NCBI GenBank assembly: GCA_963824985.1
Contig: CAWGRQ010000031.1
Coordinates: 62,001-126,000, forward strand
Source of the DNA: JAFNAG01 sp963824985
GTDB lineage: Bacteria; Acidobacteriota; UBA6911
Length of the DNA stretch: 64,000 nt
Reading direction: 5' to 3'
Below the pieces are notes generated by a model. The model was not told where the DNA came from. It worked only from the letters and a program-made list of their open reading frames with translations, and did not search any database. A program made the position numbers and the translations under genes. This document shows, piece after piece, positions 9,501 through 17,924 of the stretch; the stretch's first letter is position 1; each line of letters begins with the position of its first letter.

Positions 9501-10351
9501 CCCACCCGCGCGGCATACTGGTGGCGCTTGAGGTCCAGCCGCGGAAGACCGTCCTTATTGTTGAAGAACGTGTTGGCGTTGAAGGCTGTGTTGCGGATCC
9601 CATCCACGAGGCTTCCGTGGAATTCATTGGTCCCGGAACGCACGATCATCTGCACCTGCCCCAACGCGCGTCCCCCCGATTCCACATCGGCGGGGCTGGT
9701 AATGACCCTAACCTCCTCCACCATGTCGACGGTCTGGCTGAACTGAAACGACTCCAGCCCCCCGGCCCGGTTGAGCCGGGTATTGGAAACGTTGATGCCG
9801 TTGAGCGTGGTCACCAGCGACTGCGTCGAGCCTCCGGCCACGTTGACGCCTTCTCCCAGGCCACCCGCGAATCCGGCCTGGGTGATTGCCAGGTTGGCGG
9901 CGCTCCGGTCAATGAGGGGCAGGTCGAGGATCTGTTGCCCGCGGATCACGCTGCCCACGACCGATGACGCGGTCAGCAGCGGCGATTCCGCCGCCGCGCT
10001 CACCTCCACCGTCGTAACGGCGCCGGCCACGGGCAGCTTGAAGTTAAGCCTCACATTCGCCGAGACGTTCAGCTCGACAGGATCAAAGGTGGTTTTCTGG
10101 AATCCTGCCATCTCCGCAGTGACCCGGTATTTGCCAGGCGGTAGGCTGGCAAACTGGTAAGCTCCGGAATCGTTGGTTATGGCTTTGGTTACGACACCGG
10201 TATCGATTCCGGTAGCGCTGACCGATGCTCCTGGAATCACCGCGCCGCTGGCGTCTGCGACTGTGCCGCCGAGGCTGGCATTGGTGGTCTGCGCGCACAG
10301 CACCGGACAGAGTATCAGAACGAGCAGCATTGTGCTGATCAGAGTTTTCAT
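6545..10351 (-). CDS. TonB-dependent receptor with N-terminal carboxypeptidase-regulatory domain (acidobacterial Oar-like)
   Basis: 1268 residues, intact. Signal peptide (LISTMLLVLILCPVLCAQ), then a carboxypeptidase-regulatory/CnaB-like beta-sandwich (~24-105: GGTVADASGAVIPGASV, SGAYQFASLPPGKYRV), a plug domain (~130-250, with the LDLPLIDRS segment), and a long outer-membrane beta-barrel ending in the aromatic C-terminal strand VLVINIRFNF. Such receptors are expanded in Acidobacteriota and import large substrates, often glycans or peptides, with TonB-ExbBD. Start ATG 10351 is preceded by AAGGAG at 9-nt spacing. A TATAAT on the minus strand (10500-10495) about 145 nt upstream is a possible -10 box. 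A second, broken receptor lies at 44901-48797. The substrate is unknown. Confidence 0.92.
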   Translation of the reverse strand: MKTLISTMLLVLILCPVLCAQTTNASLGGTVADASGAVIPGASVSATGIDTGVVTKAITNDSGAYQFASLPPGKYRVTAEMAGFQKTTFDPVELNVSANVRLNFKLPVAGAVTTVEVSAAAESPLLTASSVVGSVIRGQQILDLPLIDRSAANLAITQAGFAGGLGEGVNVAGGSTQSLVTTLNGINVSNTRLNRAGGLESFQFSQTVDMVEEVRVITSPADVESGGRALGQVQMIVRSGTNEFHGSLVDGIRNTAFNANTFFNNKDGLPRLDLKRHQYAARVGGPIRRNKTFFFFLYDGNRQRTSDTANRTVLTSLAREGTFRYFPGVQNANVNAAVPTVDAKGNPVKPASATGDLQTVSIFGRDPNRMSADTSGIVKQYLGEVPLPNNYLIGDGLNTAGYQWQVPSFSDKDQFTFKVDHYFSPKHHLNVVFTKEMDDYTSTGQIYPDFPAQGITNVNTWFTSVGLISTFKPTLLNELRAGAQHPDINQVGGTRAYPEVYPSIDGMLYTPGFSTFTSPIPGNIDARLVDPVYTVADSLTWIRGNHSFKWGFQFDAMGSNSFNINNGVVPSVTFGAGSVAVTGLSSISGIGQNLSMAQNLLTDLSASVSQTSEGFGVADGRNPVYIVYPGKRAWHQRDMSFFFKDDWKVTPNLTLNYGIRWDWVGVPFEKWGRTPAPVNGFEGMFGISGTGFDALWQPGLAKGSLMQIQTVGPNSANPDKQLYKDYYKAFAPAMGISWSIPYFGKDKTVLRVGYGMSRPRAQSFLGIDGSVSSFGTSVTNTPTTITYLNGVHLPLVPTNPDPLAVVPLTDRNQSFANYEPNFVPPLVQNFNVSLERQLTNTMTISIRYVGNISTHLTTGSALNAANIFENGILDAFNTTIAGGNAPLFDQLFMGLNMGGSVVNGTTWTGSMAVRNYSTTRSYFANNSPGGFASWLNTANVFTGVRGGLLSRVGLPENFVVVNPQYNNVSMVASFARSWYNSGVIEFQKRFSQGWTVQSNFTWSKALLQGGGGDGSNTYRNPRDWQLDKSLAAFNRQFSWKSSGTYQLPFGPNKAFLNGRGGGFSGILEKILEQWQVGGILTLTSGQPLAITASGGNTFTSGGTQTASVVGSLPANLGAVAKIANGVVYFANLTQVADPMVANLTAAQSLRNFSTRKAIAYNGSILFQNAAPGSVGGLPLRSIWTGPGMFNLDMNVSKRIAIKERYSFEFRLDAISMTNTPHFANPETDINSTNFGRITQPSSSGGNQFTMPANFHGSRVLVINIRFNF

Positions 10352-11082
10352 CTGAAAATCTCCTTCTAATGAGCTAAAGGCAAAGCTTCCTCGGAAAACT
10401 CATATGCCGGGGGAAACGGGATCATTTCCAGGCTCGGCGGCGAACGGAGTTTTCCCGTTGATTCCCTTCATTTTAGGTAGTTTTGCGCCCTTCCATTATA
10501 GGGGCCATCCTGAAGAATGATCCGTCGTTCCGAACGAACTAACGTAACTTCCCGTACGCGGTGCTCAGCAGAAAAGCCATGCAACATTGCAGCACACACG
10601 GTGAAGCGAAGCATTCCCGGGGGCTCCCTGAAGCCCCCATGCGCAACGCCTTGCCAAGCTGCATATTGTTTGCCAAGACTACGATGGTGGCTGCATGCTA
10701 ATCAGACAAACCGCGAATGTCAACAAAATACTGATATATCATGATCCGGTTTTGCACTTCGTGCCGCTGGGCTAACCTCATAAATCAAAGACCTATAACA
10801 ATCCTCTAGGATCAGGACGCTAGTACTGTCAAGCGAGCACAATCCCGGGCCTATCGCGGATCCTCAACTGGTTCGACGCGCCCCCTTGAGCCGGCAATCA
10901 CCCAAAGTTTCAGTTGAGGCGCGGGCATAAAACTCAGCACCTCGGGTCGCAAATGCCCCCGGGAAATGCCGTCGTGATCCGGTCGCGCCTTTGAGCCGCG
11001 GGATTTTGGAATCTGATATTGCAGATTGAAATAGATTTCGAGCGCATGATAACCTGAAATTGTATACAGGGTGGTGGCGTCC
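10352..11082. other. Intergenic, no gene found
   Basis: 731 bp between the divergent receptor and apbE genes. It holds the receptor leader, a minus-strand TATAAT (10495-10500) and a small GGGGGCT/AGCCCCC hairpin (10619-10625 with 10632-10638, 6-nt loop). The 10890-11045 stretch has GC-rich coding-like bias but no recognisable protein. Confidence 0.5.
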
Positions 11083-12181
11083 ATGCCCACGATTCGTTTC
11101 CTGATCCGCGCCGTTGTTGTCTGTTCTCTCCTGAGTCTTGGGAGCGCGCCGCCGGCCGCTCCTTCGCTCCACAAGCAGGCCCGCAGAATCATGGGGACCT
11201 TCTGTGAGGTCCAGATCTACGACTCTGATGCTGCGCGGGCGGGAAAAGCGATTGCCGCGGCGCTCGACGAAATGCAGCGTGTAGACCGACTCCTGAGCAA
11301 TTACGCTGCGGAAAGCGAGCTGAGCAAAATGAATCGGGAGGCTTCCCCAATCCCCCGCGCGCACCTCGCCGGAACTCTACGCCTTTGTCACGAAATGCCG
11401 CGTTTTCCACGACGAGACACTGGGCGCATTTGATCCAACCGTGGGGCCGCTCGTGCGGGTTTGGGGATTTCTGACGCCCCGGCCGGGAAAACCTTCCGAT
11501 GCCGACATTGCCGCCGCCAAATCAAAGTCGGGATTTGACAAGGTACTGCTGCACGACAAAGACAGAACGGTCTTTTACACCGTGGCCGGCCTGGAGATTG
11601 ATCCGGGTGGAATCGGAAAAGGCTATGCCGTTGACAGGGCGGTTGAAGTCCTCAAAAAGCTGAGGATACGCACTGCCCTCGTGAGTGCCGGGGGGAGCAC
11701 TCTGTATGCCGTGGGGCACCCGCCCGGTCTTGATTTCTGGCGGATCGCGGTCAAGAACCCATCGAATGCCGAGCAACCTTATGCAATTGTCCTTCTTCGG
11801 GACAATGCGGTATCGACGTCGGGCATTTCAGAAAAATCGGTGCAAATCGGCGGCCATCGATACGGCCACATATTTGATCCACGGACCGGCGAGCCTGTCG
11901 AGGGGGTCTGTCAGGTCAGCGTTGTTGCGGCGACGGCCACCGAGTCGGATGCTTTGACCAAGGCGGCTTTTATCCTGTCGCGCGACTCGATCACACAGCT
12001 GTTTAAAAACCGACGCGCAACGCACGCCCTCAGGATTGAAGGTGAGTGCGATGCCGCAAGCTCTCCCTGGATAACGCCGTGGTCTTCTTCGATTTTTATG
12101 CAGGGTGATCGGCCAGGGAAGTCTGGTCAGGGATCGACGCGTCGACAAGGATCCGTCCTCGCCTCGCGTTACCGGCGGTAA
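11083..12181 (+). pseudogene. apbE: FAD:protein FMN transferase (ApbE), one frameshift
   Basis: ApbE-family sequence in two frames. Frame one starts at ATG 11083 with a signal peptide (FLIRAVVVCSLLSLGSA) and carries MGTFCEVQIYD and the helix to ESELSKMNREAS. After about 11350 the match continues one base over (PELYAFVTKCRVFHDETLGAFDP, written here in part) into VRVWGF, IDPGGIGKGYAVD, the SAGGS flavin-binding turn, STSG and HIFDPRTGEP. The shift is +1 and lies in a C-rich stretch (CCCCAATCCCCC). ApbE attaches FMN to Thr of exported flavoproteins outside the cytoplasm. Conservation beyond the shift is perfect, so an indel error is as likely as true inactivation. No slippery heptamer was seen. 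The product ends in a divergent Arg-rich tail. It is convergent with aroKB, 70 bp away. Confidence 0.85.
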
Positions 12182-12251
12182 GACTGCGCATCCCGCCCGC
12201 AGGCTGGTGCCGCGAAAGAACCGTTAATGAATGCAGCCGACGGAGGCGGCG

Positions 12252-13991
12252 CTATTCTGCAGCCGGCTGGGCGGACGACGAGCATTCATCGAGCGCCGCG
12301 TTCAGATCGGCTTCGGCAACGTTGCTGGACACGACAGCCCTGCCGATCGCGACGGGCAGAATCCAGCGCGGCGCGTCCCCGAACACTTTTTTATCGTGGT
12401 TGATGAACTCGAGCAGCAGGCTGTGGGAGACTGCCGGGAGCAGAGTCGGCAAGCCGAATCGGGCAAGAAGACGGTTCTGGCGCTCTTCGACAGAGGCATC
12501 GGCGAGCCCGAGCCGAACCGCCAGCCGGGCTTCCACGGCCATTCCGATCGCCACCGCTTCGCCGTGAATCAGATTATAATTGGTGGCCGTCTCCAGCGCG
12601 TGGCCGACGGTGTGCCCGTAGTTGAGCAGGATGCGATACTGGCCCGAATCGCGCTCATCGCCGGCGACCACTTGTGCCTTCAGAGCCGCACAACGCGAAA
12701 TGACGTTGAGGAGCATGGATCGCTCGAGGTTGATCAGCTGGCCCGTGTCGCGCTCGAGTTGATCGAATAGCATGGTGCCCATCACCTGATCCCGCAGCAG
12801 CGAGCTTTCAAGCATGGCATATTTGACAACCTCCGCCCACGCAGCTTGCAGCTCTCGTGGCGGTTCATCGCGGAGCAAACATGCGTCGCACCAGGCAAGT
12901 CGGGGATGATAGAAGGTGCCGATCAGGTTGCGGGCGCGGGGATGGTTCAGTGCTGTTTTCCCCCCGATCGAGCTGTCAACCATGCCCTCCAGCGAAGTCG
13001 GCACCTTGACCAGCGGAATGCCGCGCATGTATGTGGAAGCAACAAAACCGCCCAGGCCGTCAATCGCGCCGCCCCCGACGACCATGATGATGTCATCCCG
13101 CCGGAGCCGCACATCCAGCAGCCAATCATAGACCGTGTTGACCTCTTCCAGCGTCTTTGACCGTTCGTCGGGCGGCATCTCGCGAATGTGGAGCTCGAGT
13201 CCCACAGCCTGCAGGGAATTCCGGACGGTTTCTCCCAGCCGGGCCCAGGTGGCGACATCGGTGAGAACGGCGACCCGGCGAGCATGAGGGAGAAGGCGTC
13301 GAAGCTGCTCCCCGATCGCATGCAAGTGATTCCACCCGACAACGGCCCGATACGGCCAGGGGCCGGAAGCGACGATGATCGGCGGAGGCAGGTCCGGACT
13401 CAGGGAGTGGCGCATGGGCATGACCGGCGCTTCCATCGTCGCCGGCGGAGCGTTATCGAGCAGGCCCACGGCGCGGATTACCTCATCCGCCACCTGCTGA
13501 GGCGTCAGGCGGTCCGTGTGCACGGTCCAGTCCGCCAGCGCATATATGGACTGCCGGCTGTGTTTGAGGGCACGGACCTGGTCCAACGGATACACGGCGT
13601 CGAGCATTGGCCTGACGGCGTTTGGATCCGCTTCCTTCAACTGTTGTTGAATTCGGGCGAGAAGGCTTTCCGGGCGTCCTTCCAGGCAGATAATCCATCC
13701 TTTGGATGCCATAAAGAGCCGGTTTTCCGTCCGGATCGGAGTCCCGCCTCCGGTCGCGATCACAAAGGGTCCGGAGTTGGAAACGGCGCGTAAAGCCTCG
13801 CCCTCCCGCATGCGGAAGCCCGGCTCACCCTCGGAAGCGAAGATAACGGGTATGGTCATGCCGCTGCGTTCGACGATGACCTCGTCAAGATCGTAAGCCG
13901 GGCATTTAAGCCCTTCACCGATCAAACGGGCAATGGTTGATTTGCCCGAGCCGCTGAATCCAATTAAGTAAATACCCCGTATCCCTTTCAC
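12252..13991 (-). CDS. aroKB: Bifunctional shikimate kinase / 3-dehydroquinate synthase (AroK-AroB fusion)
   Basis: About 579 residues from GTG 13991, which follows AGAGGAG at a 6-nt gap; an ATG at 14066 in the same frame would add 25 residues but has no good ribosome site. Residues ~5-175 are shikimate kinase: Walker A GFSGSGKST, the DLDE Mg/shikimate motif, the GFRMRE arginine and ATGGG. Residues ~210-579 are 3-dehydroquinate synthase: VVGGGAIDGLGGFVAS NAD-binding loop, STYMRGIP, VDSSIGGKTALNHP, and metal ligands in AEVVKYA (Glu), NYGHTVGHA (His) and HGEAVAIGM (His). The enzymes catalyse steps 5 and 2 of the shikimate pathway. aroD lies two genes upstream on the same strand, separated by an aldehyde dehydrogenase. 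Confidence 0.93.
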   Translation of the reverse strand: MKGIRGIYLIGFSGSGKSTIARLIGEGLKCPAYDLDEVIVERSGMTIPVIFASEGEPGFRMREGEALRAVSNSGPFVIATGGGTPIRTENRLFMASKGWIICLEGRPESLLARIQQQLKEADPNAVRPMLDAVYPLDQVRALKHSRQSIYALADWTVHTDRLTPQQVADEVIRAVGLLDNAPPATMEAPVMPMRHSLSPDLPPPIIVASGPWPYRAVVGWNHLHAIGEQLRRLLPHARRVAVLTDVATWARLGETVRNSLQAVGLELHIREMPPDERSKTLEEVNTVYDWLLDVRLRRDDIIMVVGGGAIDGLGGFVASTYMRGIPLVKVPTSLEGMVDSSIGGKTALNHPRARNLIGTFYHPRLAWCDACLLRDEPPRELQAAWAEVVKYAMLESSLLRDQVMGTMLFDQLERDTGQLINLERSMLLNVISRCAALKAQVVAGDERDSGQYRILLNYGHTVGHALETATNYNLIHGEAVAIGMAVEARLAVRLGLADASVEERQNRLLARFGLPTLLPAVSHSLLLEFINHDKKVFGDAPRWILPVAIGRAVVSSNVAEADLNAALDECSSSAQPAAE

Positions 13992-14431
13992 TTCTTGCTC
14001 CTCTATCGTCCCGGAAGCCTCGCATTTCCGTGCTTTGTCAGGCAGCAGATCTTCATGGCCGGACATGCAGGATACGATGTTCCCGGGACCCTGCTCATAG
14101 TTCCCAACCCATGCGTGGAGTGCATTGTACCATTAGTCGGATAACTTCGTGTTTCCCGCAGTTCTCTGACGCCCGTCCAGCCGGCTGCCCCGGGACATGG
14201 ACAGAGATATCAGATTCAGTCAAACAGGAAATCTGTCGGGACTTGAGGCAATGCGGCAGGTATCTTCGAGAGAGTCCGGTCACCATGGTGTTACACGCCG
14301 ATCCGGGCGCTCATTTTCATCGGACCGATCAGTCGCTCCTCCGCCGGCTGGGCTTCCAAGGCCCGCGCTTCTGATACGACCGTTCCCGATCGCCTCACCG
14401 CCGCTCGGCAGTCATCGAGAGCGCTCGTTCC
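13992..14431. other. Intergenic upstream of aroKB, no gene found
   Basis: 440 bp holding the 5' region of aroKB (possible extra N-terminal codons to 14066). A minus-strand TACAAT at about 14130 could be a -10 box, but no convincing -35 goes with it. Nothing else was recognised. Confidence 0.4.
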
Positions 14432-15841
14432 TCAATAGATCTCTGTATTATAAAACTCCCCAAACAGTTCCTGTTCGGAAGGCCGATCCTCGGGAATGGG
14501 GCGACTGACCCAGGTGACATTCATGTAATGTTTCAGGCCGATGTTTTCGTTGGTGATATTCCCCCCCCAGGTGCCGCAGCCCATGCTCGACGTCATCGGC
14601 ATGCCATTATTGAACGCTCCGGCGTTCGCTTTGGATTGCGGCTGCCGAACCATGATGCGACTTACGGGCGCGGTGAGCGCCAAACGGTGAATGCGTTCAT
14701 CGTCAAAAGAGTAGATGCCGCAGGAATGGCCTTTCCCGCCCACTTCATAAATCCTGCTGACCATGTCGAGCGCCGCCTGAAAGCCGCCGCTGTATTTGAA
14801 AATTGACAATACCGGGGAGAGTTTTTCGCTGGAGAACGGGTACTGCCGGCCGATATGCTCTTCCTTCACGATGAGGAACTTCTTGCCCTGGGGAATCTCA
14901 AAACCGGCCAGCTCGGCAATCCTGGCCGCCGATCGCGCGATCGTCTCCGCTGTCCGATGCCCCTCGGCATCCCACATCACAGCCTGCAGTTTCTGCTTCT
15001 GGTCTTCCGTGACGAGGTATCCGCCTTCCAGCTGAAGCTGGTCGAGAAACCTGTCATAGATCGTCGCCTCCACGAGCAGATTCCCGTCGGCCGAGCACCC
15101 GGAACCGAAATCGGAGATCTTGCTGATTCGAGTGTTGCGGGCGGCCTCCTCGATGTTGGCGGTTTCATCGATCACCATGGTCGCGTTTCCGGCGCCAACC
15201 CCGTAGGCGGGTTTGCCGGAACTGTATGCCGCCTTCACCATCGCGGTACCCCCGGTTGCGATGGTCAGATCACAGATAGACATCAATTCCTGGGCCAGCG
15301 GAATGCTCGGCTTTTCGATGCACTGAAACACATCCTCGGGCACTCCATGCTTTTTGAGCACCGCCCGCATGATCCTCACGGTTTCGCTGGTTGTCTTCTT
15401 GCTCGCGGGGTGGGGCGAGAAGATGACGGCATCCTTGCACTTCAGCGCGTATATGCCGATTCCCGGTTCGGTAAGGGATGCATTCGTGACCGGAACCAGC
15501 GCGGCAATTACACCCGCGGGCTTGGCATACTTGACAAGCCCCTTTTCCGGAATCTCTTCAATAACTCCCATGCTCTTCTGCCTTAGCGCGTCCCTAAGAA
15601 TGCCCATGATTTTGAAGCGTTTGTTGGGCCTTCCTTCCCAATCCCCCAGACCGCTTTCCTCCACCCCCATTCGGGACAGCCGCGTGTGGGTGACTTCATT
15701 CGCGGTGGCCCATGCCAAGGCGCGGCACAGCCTGTCGACCGTTGCCTGATCGTAGCATTCGATCGCCTTCATGGCTTCCCGGGCTCTCTCCAACAACGCC
15801 GCTGCGTTTTGCTTCTCCTCTTCAGTCGCTGGCCTTGCCAT
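14432..15841 (-). CDS. CoA-acylating aldehyde dehydrogenase (SauS/EutE-like)
   Basis: 469 residues of the aldehyde dehydrogenase superfamily, acylating branch. The catalytic Cys249 lies in DFGSGCSADGN. The NAD-binding strand includes ALVPVTNASLTEPG, ATGGTAMVKAAY and GVGAGN. The C-terminal SMGCGTWGGN and LKHYMNVTWVSRP segments are typical of the sulfoacetaldehyde/succinate-semialdehyde/acetaldehyde dehydrogenases that make acyl-CoA plus NAD(P)H. No alcohol dehydrogenase domain is fused and no microcompartment targeting peptide is obvious. It sits between aroD (130 bp upstream) and aroKB (440 bp downstream) on the same strand, an unusual setting for this family. The precise aldehyde is unknown; I place it closest to SauS by motif memory only. 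Confidence 0.8.
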   Translation of the reverse strand: MARPATEEEKQNAAALLERAREAMKAIECYDQATVDRLCRALAWATANEVTHTRLSRMGVEESGLGDWEGRPNKRFKIMGILRDALRQKSMGVIEEIPEKGLVKYAKPAGVIAALVPVTNASLTEPGIGIYALKCKDAVIFSPHPASKKTTSETVRIMRAVLKKHGVPEDVFQCIEKPSIPLAQELMSICDLTIATGGTAMVKAAYSSGKPAYGVGAGNATMVIDETANIEEAARNTRISKISDFGSGCSADGNLLVEATIYDRFLDQLQLEGGYLVTEDQKQKLQAVMWDAEGHRTAETIARSAARIAELAGFEIPQGKKFLIVKEEHIGRQYPFSSEKLSPVLSIFKYSGGFQAALDMVSRIYEVGGKGHSCGIYSFDDERIHRLALTAPVSRIMVRQPQSKANAGAFNNGMPMTSSMGCGTWGGNITNENIGLKHYMNVTWVSRPIPEDRPSEQELFGEFYNTEIY

Positions 15842-15971
15842 TCGATACCTCCGATAGCTGGTTCTGGTTCCTGTTCATACAACCGCGCTTCCCTGCCGCC
15901 GTTTCAGGGATTCCGGTTCCAGAAGTCAAAGAGCACAGATCCGGGTGCCGGCTGAAAGCACGGCGCTCAGA

Positions 15972-16778
15972 TCATCGTGCGGCCCCGCTCTTCCAGGAAT
16001 CGGCACCAGCGTACTTGAGCAGCTTTTCGCTGATCACCCGAACATCGGCGATCGGAATCTGACCCGGCGCGGACGATTCCTGCCCGGCTCCGAAGGCCAT
16101 ATCCGAACCGAAGAGAAAGCCGGCTACCCGGCTCAGCACGCCCAGACGGCCCATCGACATGGTACAAAGAGCCAGACGCGGAAAGCGTTGCCGCGCTTCC
16201 AGGGTGACTTCAAGCAGTCTCAGCACATCACCGGCCGTTTGCGGCATTACGGCAATCTTCGCGACGTCGGCTCCCCGGCGGCTCATCAGGCTGATTTTCT
16301 CCAGCAGTTCTTCATTTGCGGGCGTCTTTTCGAAATCGTGGGAAGACAAAATGAGCCGCACGCCATGGTCGTGTGCTACCCGCACCGCCGATTCCAGGAA
16401 GGCCGGTTCGTTGCACAGTTCCAGATCCAGGAGGTCGACCAGTTCCGATACCGACACTGCTTCATAGCAGGCCTTGCGGATCTCCTGGGGTATTTCCCGT
16501 GCCCCGCCCTCCCCTTTGATGCGCAAAGTGAAAATAATCGGCTTGTCCCGCAGAATGGTCCTCAGCCGGCCCAGGGAATCGGTGAAGGCGCTTGCGGTCG
16601 CATCCTGGTAGAAATCAGCCCGCCATTCGACCAGATCCGCGGCCAGTTCGAGGGCGACGCCTGCCTGGGCCAGAAGGTTTTGCATATCGGCCGCCACCAG
16701 AGGAACGCAGAAGAGCGGTCTGGCTCCGCCATACTCCAGCCCACGGACTGCAAAGGGCGCCTCCACAAGCGGTCTCAT
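15972..16778 (-). CDS. aroD: Type I 3-dehydroquinate dehydratase
   Basis: 268 residues from ATG 16778, which has GGAGGTG just upstream; the ATG at 16790 lies inside that ribosome site and is less likely. This is a class I (Schiff-base) dehydroquinase TIM barrel: VEWRADF with the substrate-binding Arg, FTLR, SSHDF with the catalytic His, and KIAVMP with the imine-forming Lys. It converts 3-dehydroquinate to 3-dehydroshikimate in the cytosol, the step after AroB. With aroKB on the same strand this gives three shikimate-pathway activities within 5 kb; aroE, aroA and aroC are not in the window. A possible biosynthetic alternative is secondary quinate-type metabolism, but the fused kinase argues for the main pathway. 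Confidence 0.92.
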   Translation of the reverse strand: MRPLVEAPFAVRGLEYGGARPLFCVPLVAADMQNLLAQAGVALELAADLVEWRADFYQDATASAFTDSLGRLRTILRDKPIIFTLRIKGEGGAREIPQEIRKACYEAVSVSELVDLLDLELCNEPAFLESAVRVAHDHGVRLILSSHDFEKTPANEELLEKISLMSRRGADVAKIAVMPQTAGDVLRLLEVTLEARQRFPRLALCTMSMGRLGVLSRVAGFLFGSDMAFGAGQESSAPGQIPIADVRVISEKLLKYAGADSWKSGAAR

Positions 16779-16921
16779 GCTCACCTCCATCTGAAACTAT
16801 AACATGCAGGATTCTGCCGGCCGCGCGACCGGCTCCAATCGAGCGGCCATTCCCATTGCTGCCGGCGCCCGTTCGGGAACCTGCATGAGGCATCACGAAT
16901 GGGGGAAAACTGATATTTCTG

Positions 16922-16950
16922 TTGTTACGATCCCCGCGCCATGCTAGCAT
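16922..16950 (+). promoter_or_regulatory. Candidate sigma-70-type promoter for the small ORF/DUF2271 unit
   Basis: TTGTTA (16922-16927) and TAGCAT (16945-16950) are separated by 17 bp. This would start transcription near 16957, about 18 nt before the small open frame at 16975. It lies in the divergent gap between aroD and the DUF2271-like gene. Confidence 0.4.
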
Positions 16951-16974
16951 AGTTGTCAAGTGGCAGAACCATTT

Positions 16975-17139
16975 ATGATGGTCCGTACGGCCGCGGCTGG
17001 GAATGATGCTATGAGCCCGATTCATGAACCGATCACTCCTCAGGCTCGGCCGGTTCCGGCTGCTCCCAAAGCGGCGATCGCGTCCCTCCGGTCCTGCGAG
17101 GACGCGCACATCGGCAAATTCGTAAAGGCGCAATTATGA
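16975..17139 (+). CDS. Possible small protein (54 aa) overlapping the start of the DUF2271-like gene
   Basis: An open frame ATGATGGTC...TTATGA ends in an ATGA overlap with the ATG of the next gene (17136), the usual sign of translational coupling. The 54-residue product begins MMVRTAAAGNDAMSP and has a Pro/Ala-rich middle and a KFVKAQL end. It has no signal peptide or membrane segment and no family I recognise. Ribosome binding is weak (TGGCAG). It could instead be an untranslated leader. Support is positional: a promoter-like pair 25 nt upstream and the exact 4-bp overlap. Confidence 0.3.
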   Translation: MMVRTAAAGNDAMSPIHEPITPQARPVPAAPKAAIASLRSCEDAHIGKFVKAQL

Positions 17140-17717
17140 AAAATTCTCGGTGCATTGGAATTGGTATCGCACTTCTTCTTGCCTCTCGCCTGGCTCTTGC
17201 CGGGCCATTGGCTTCCAAATCAGAGCCTGCCGCCGCGGGGCAGCTCATCGTTGCGTTTCTCTATATGCCAGCGTCTGAAATCGAGCCCACGTATCACACG
17301 GCCATATGGCTTGAAAACAAGGACGGAAAGCTCGTGAAGACGCTCTTCGTAAGCAACGAGCTTTCGGCGAACGAATACAAGCAGGGAGACGCCTGTCCCG
17401 ATTGGGTCAAGCAGGCATCCTGGGCCAAGGCGGAGAAGTCCCAGGTTGACGCCGTAACCGGCCCCACGCCGAACGTGGGCAGCGGCGCGCTGAGTTTTGA
17501 CCTGAATCAAGTGGGGATTGCTCCGGGCAGCTACCGGTTTTGCTTCCAGGTGCACATCACCGACAAGTACAATGTGCTGTTTCGCGGCCCGGTGGATGTC
17601 GGTCAATCTGCCCAAGAGGTGAAAATCGATGTCCTGTACAGCCCGGGCAAGCCGGCCGGCTCTGAAGATATGGTGCGTGACGTTCAGGTGCATTATGTGC
17701 CGGCAAAGGTCGAATGA
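17136..17717 (+). CDS. Exported DUF2271-like protein
   Basis: 193 residues with a clear signal peptide (CIGIGIALLLASRLALAG). The mature part resembles the DUF2271 family of periplasmic beta-sandwich proteins: a HTAIWLENKDGKLVKTLFVS segment, a conserved Trp in ASWAK, VDAVTGPTPN, and the final PGSYRFCFQVHITDKYN strand. DUF2271 proteins often occur with PepSY and ApbE partners in periplasmic flavin or iron chemistry, and an ApbE gene lies 5 kb upstream here, though not adjacent. Biochemical role unknown. It is followed by a 207-bp gap and then the Tat-exported TIM-barrel-like gene on the same strand. Confidence 0.65.
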   Translation: MKNSRCIGIGIALLLASRLALAGPLASKSEPAAAGQLIVAFLYMPASEIEPTYHTAIWLENKDGKLVKTLFVSNELSANEYKQGDACPDWVKQASWAKAEKSQVDAVTGPTPNVGSGALSFDLNQVGIAPGSYRFCFQVHITDKYNVLFRGPVDVGQSAQEVKIDVLYSPGKPAGSEDMVRDVQVHYVPAKVE

Positions 17718-17924
17718 ATGAAATAGCAGAGCACTACCGGCCCGGCGGGACAATTCGTGTTTTGCGCGTTTCCGGCCTGCAAAATTCGGGCGGACCTTCA
17801 GGCTCGGATCCGGAATGCAGGCTCCCGGCGAAATTGCTTGCGTTTGCCGTTTTTGTCTGATATAGCAGTTTAACGATCTGCAATGGCTTGGCAGGAAGAA
17901 CTGTAATTCCAGGGGGAGGATTTC

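Noticed and set aside
11340..11365. Programmed ribosomal frameshift in apbE
   Set aside because: No X-XXY-YYZ slippery site or stable downstream structure is visible, and similar one-base breaks occur across unrelated genes.
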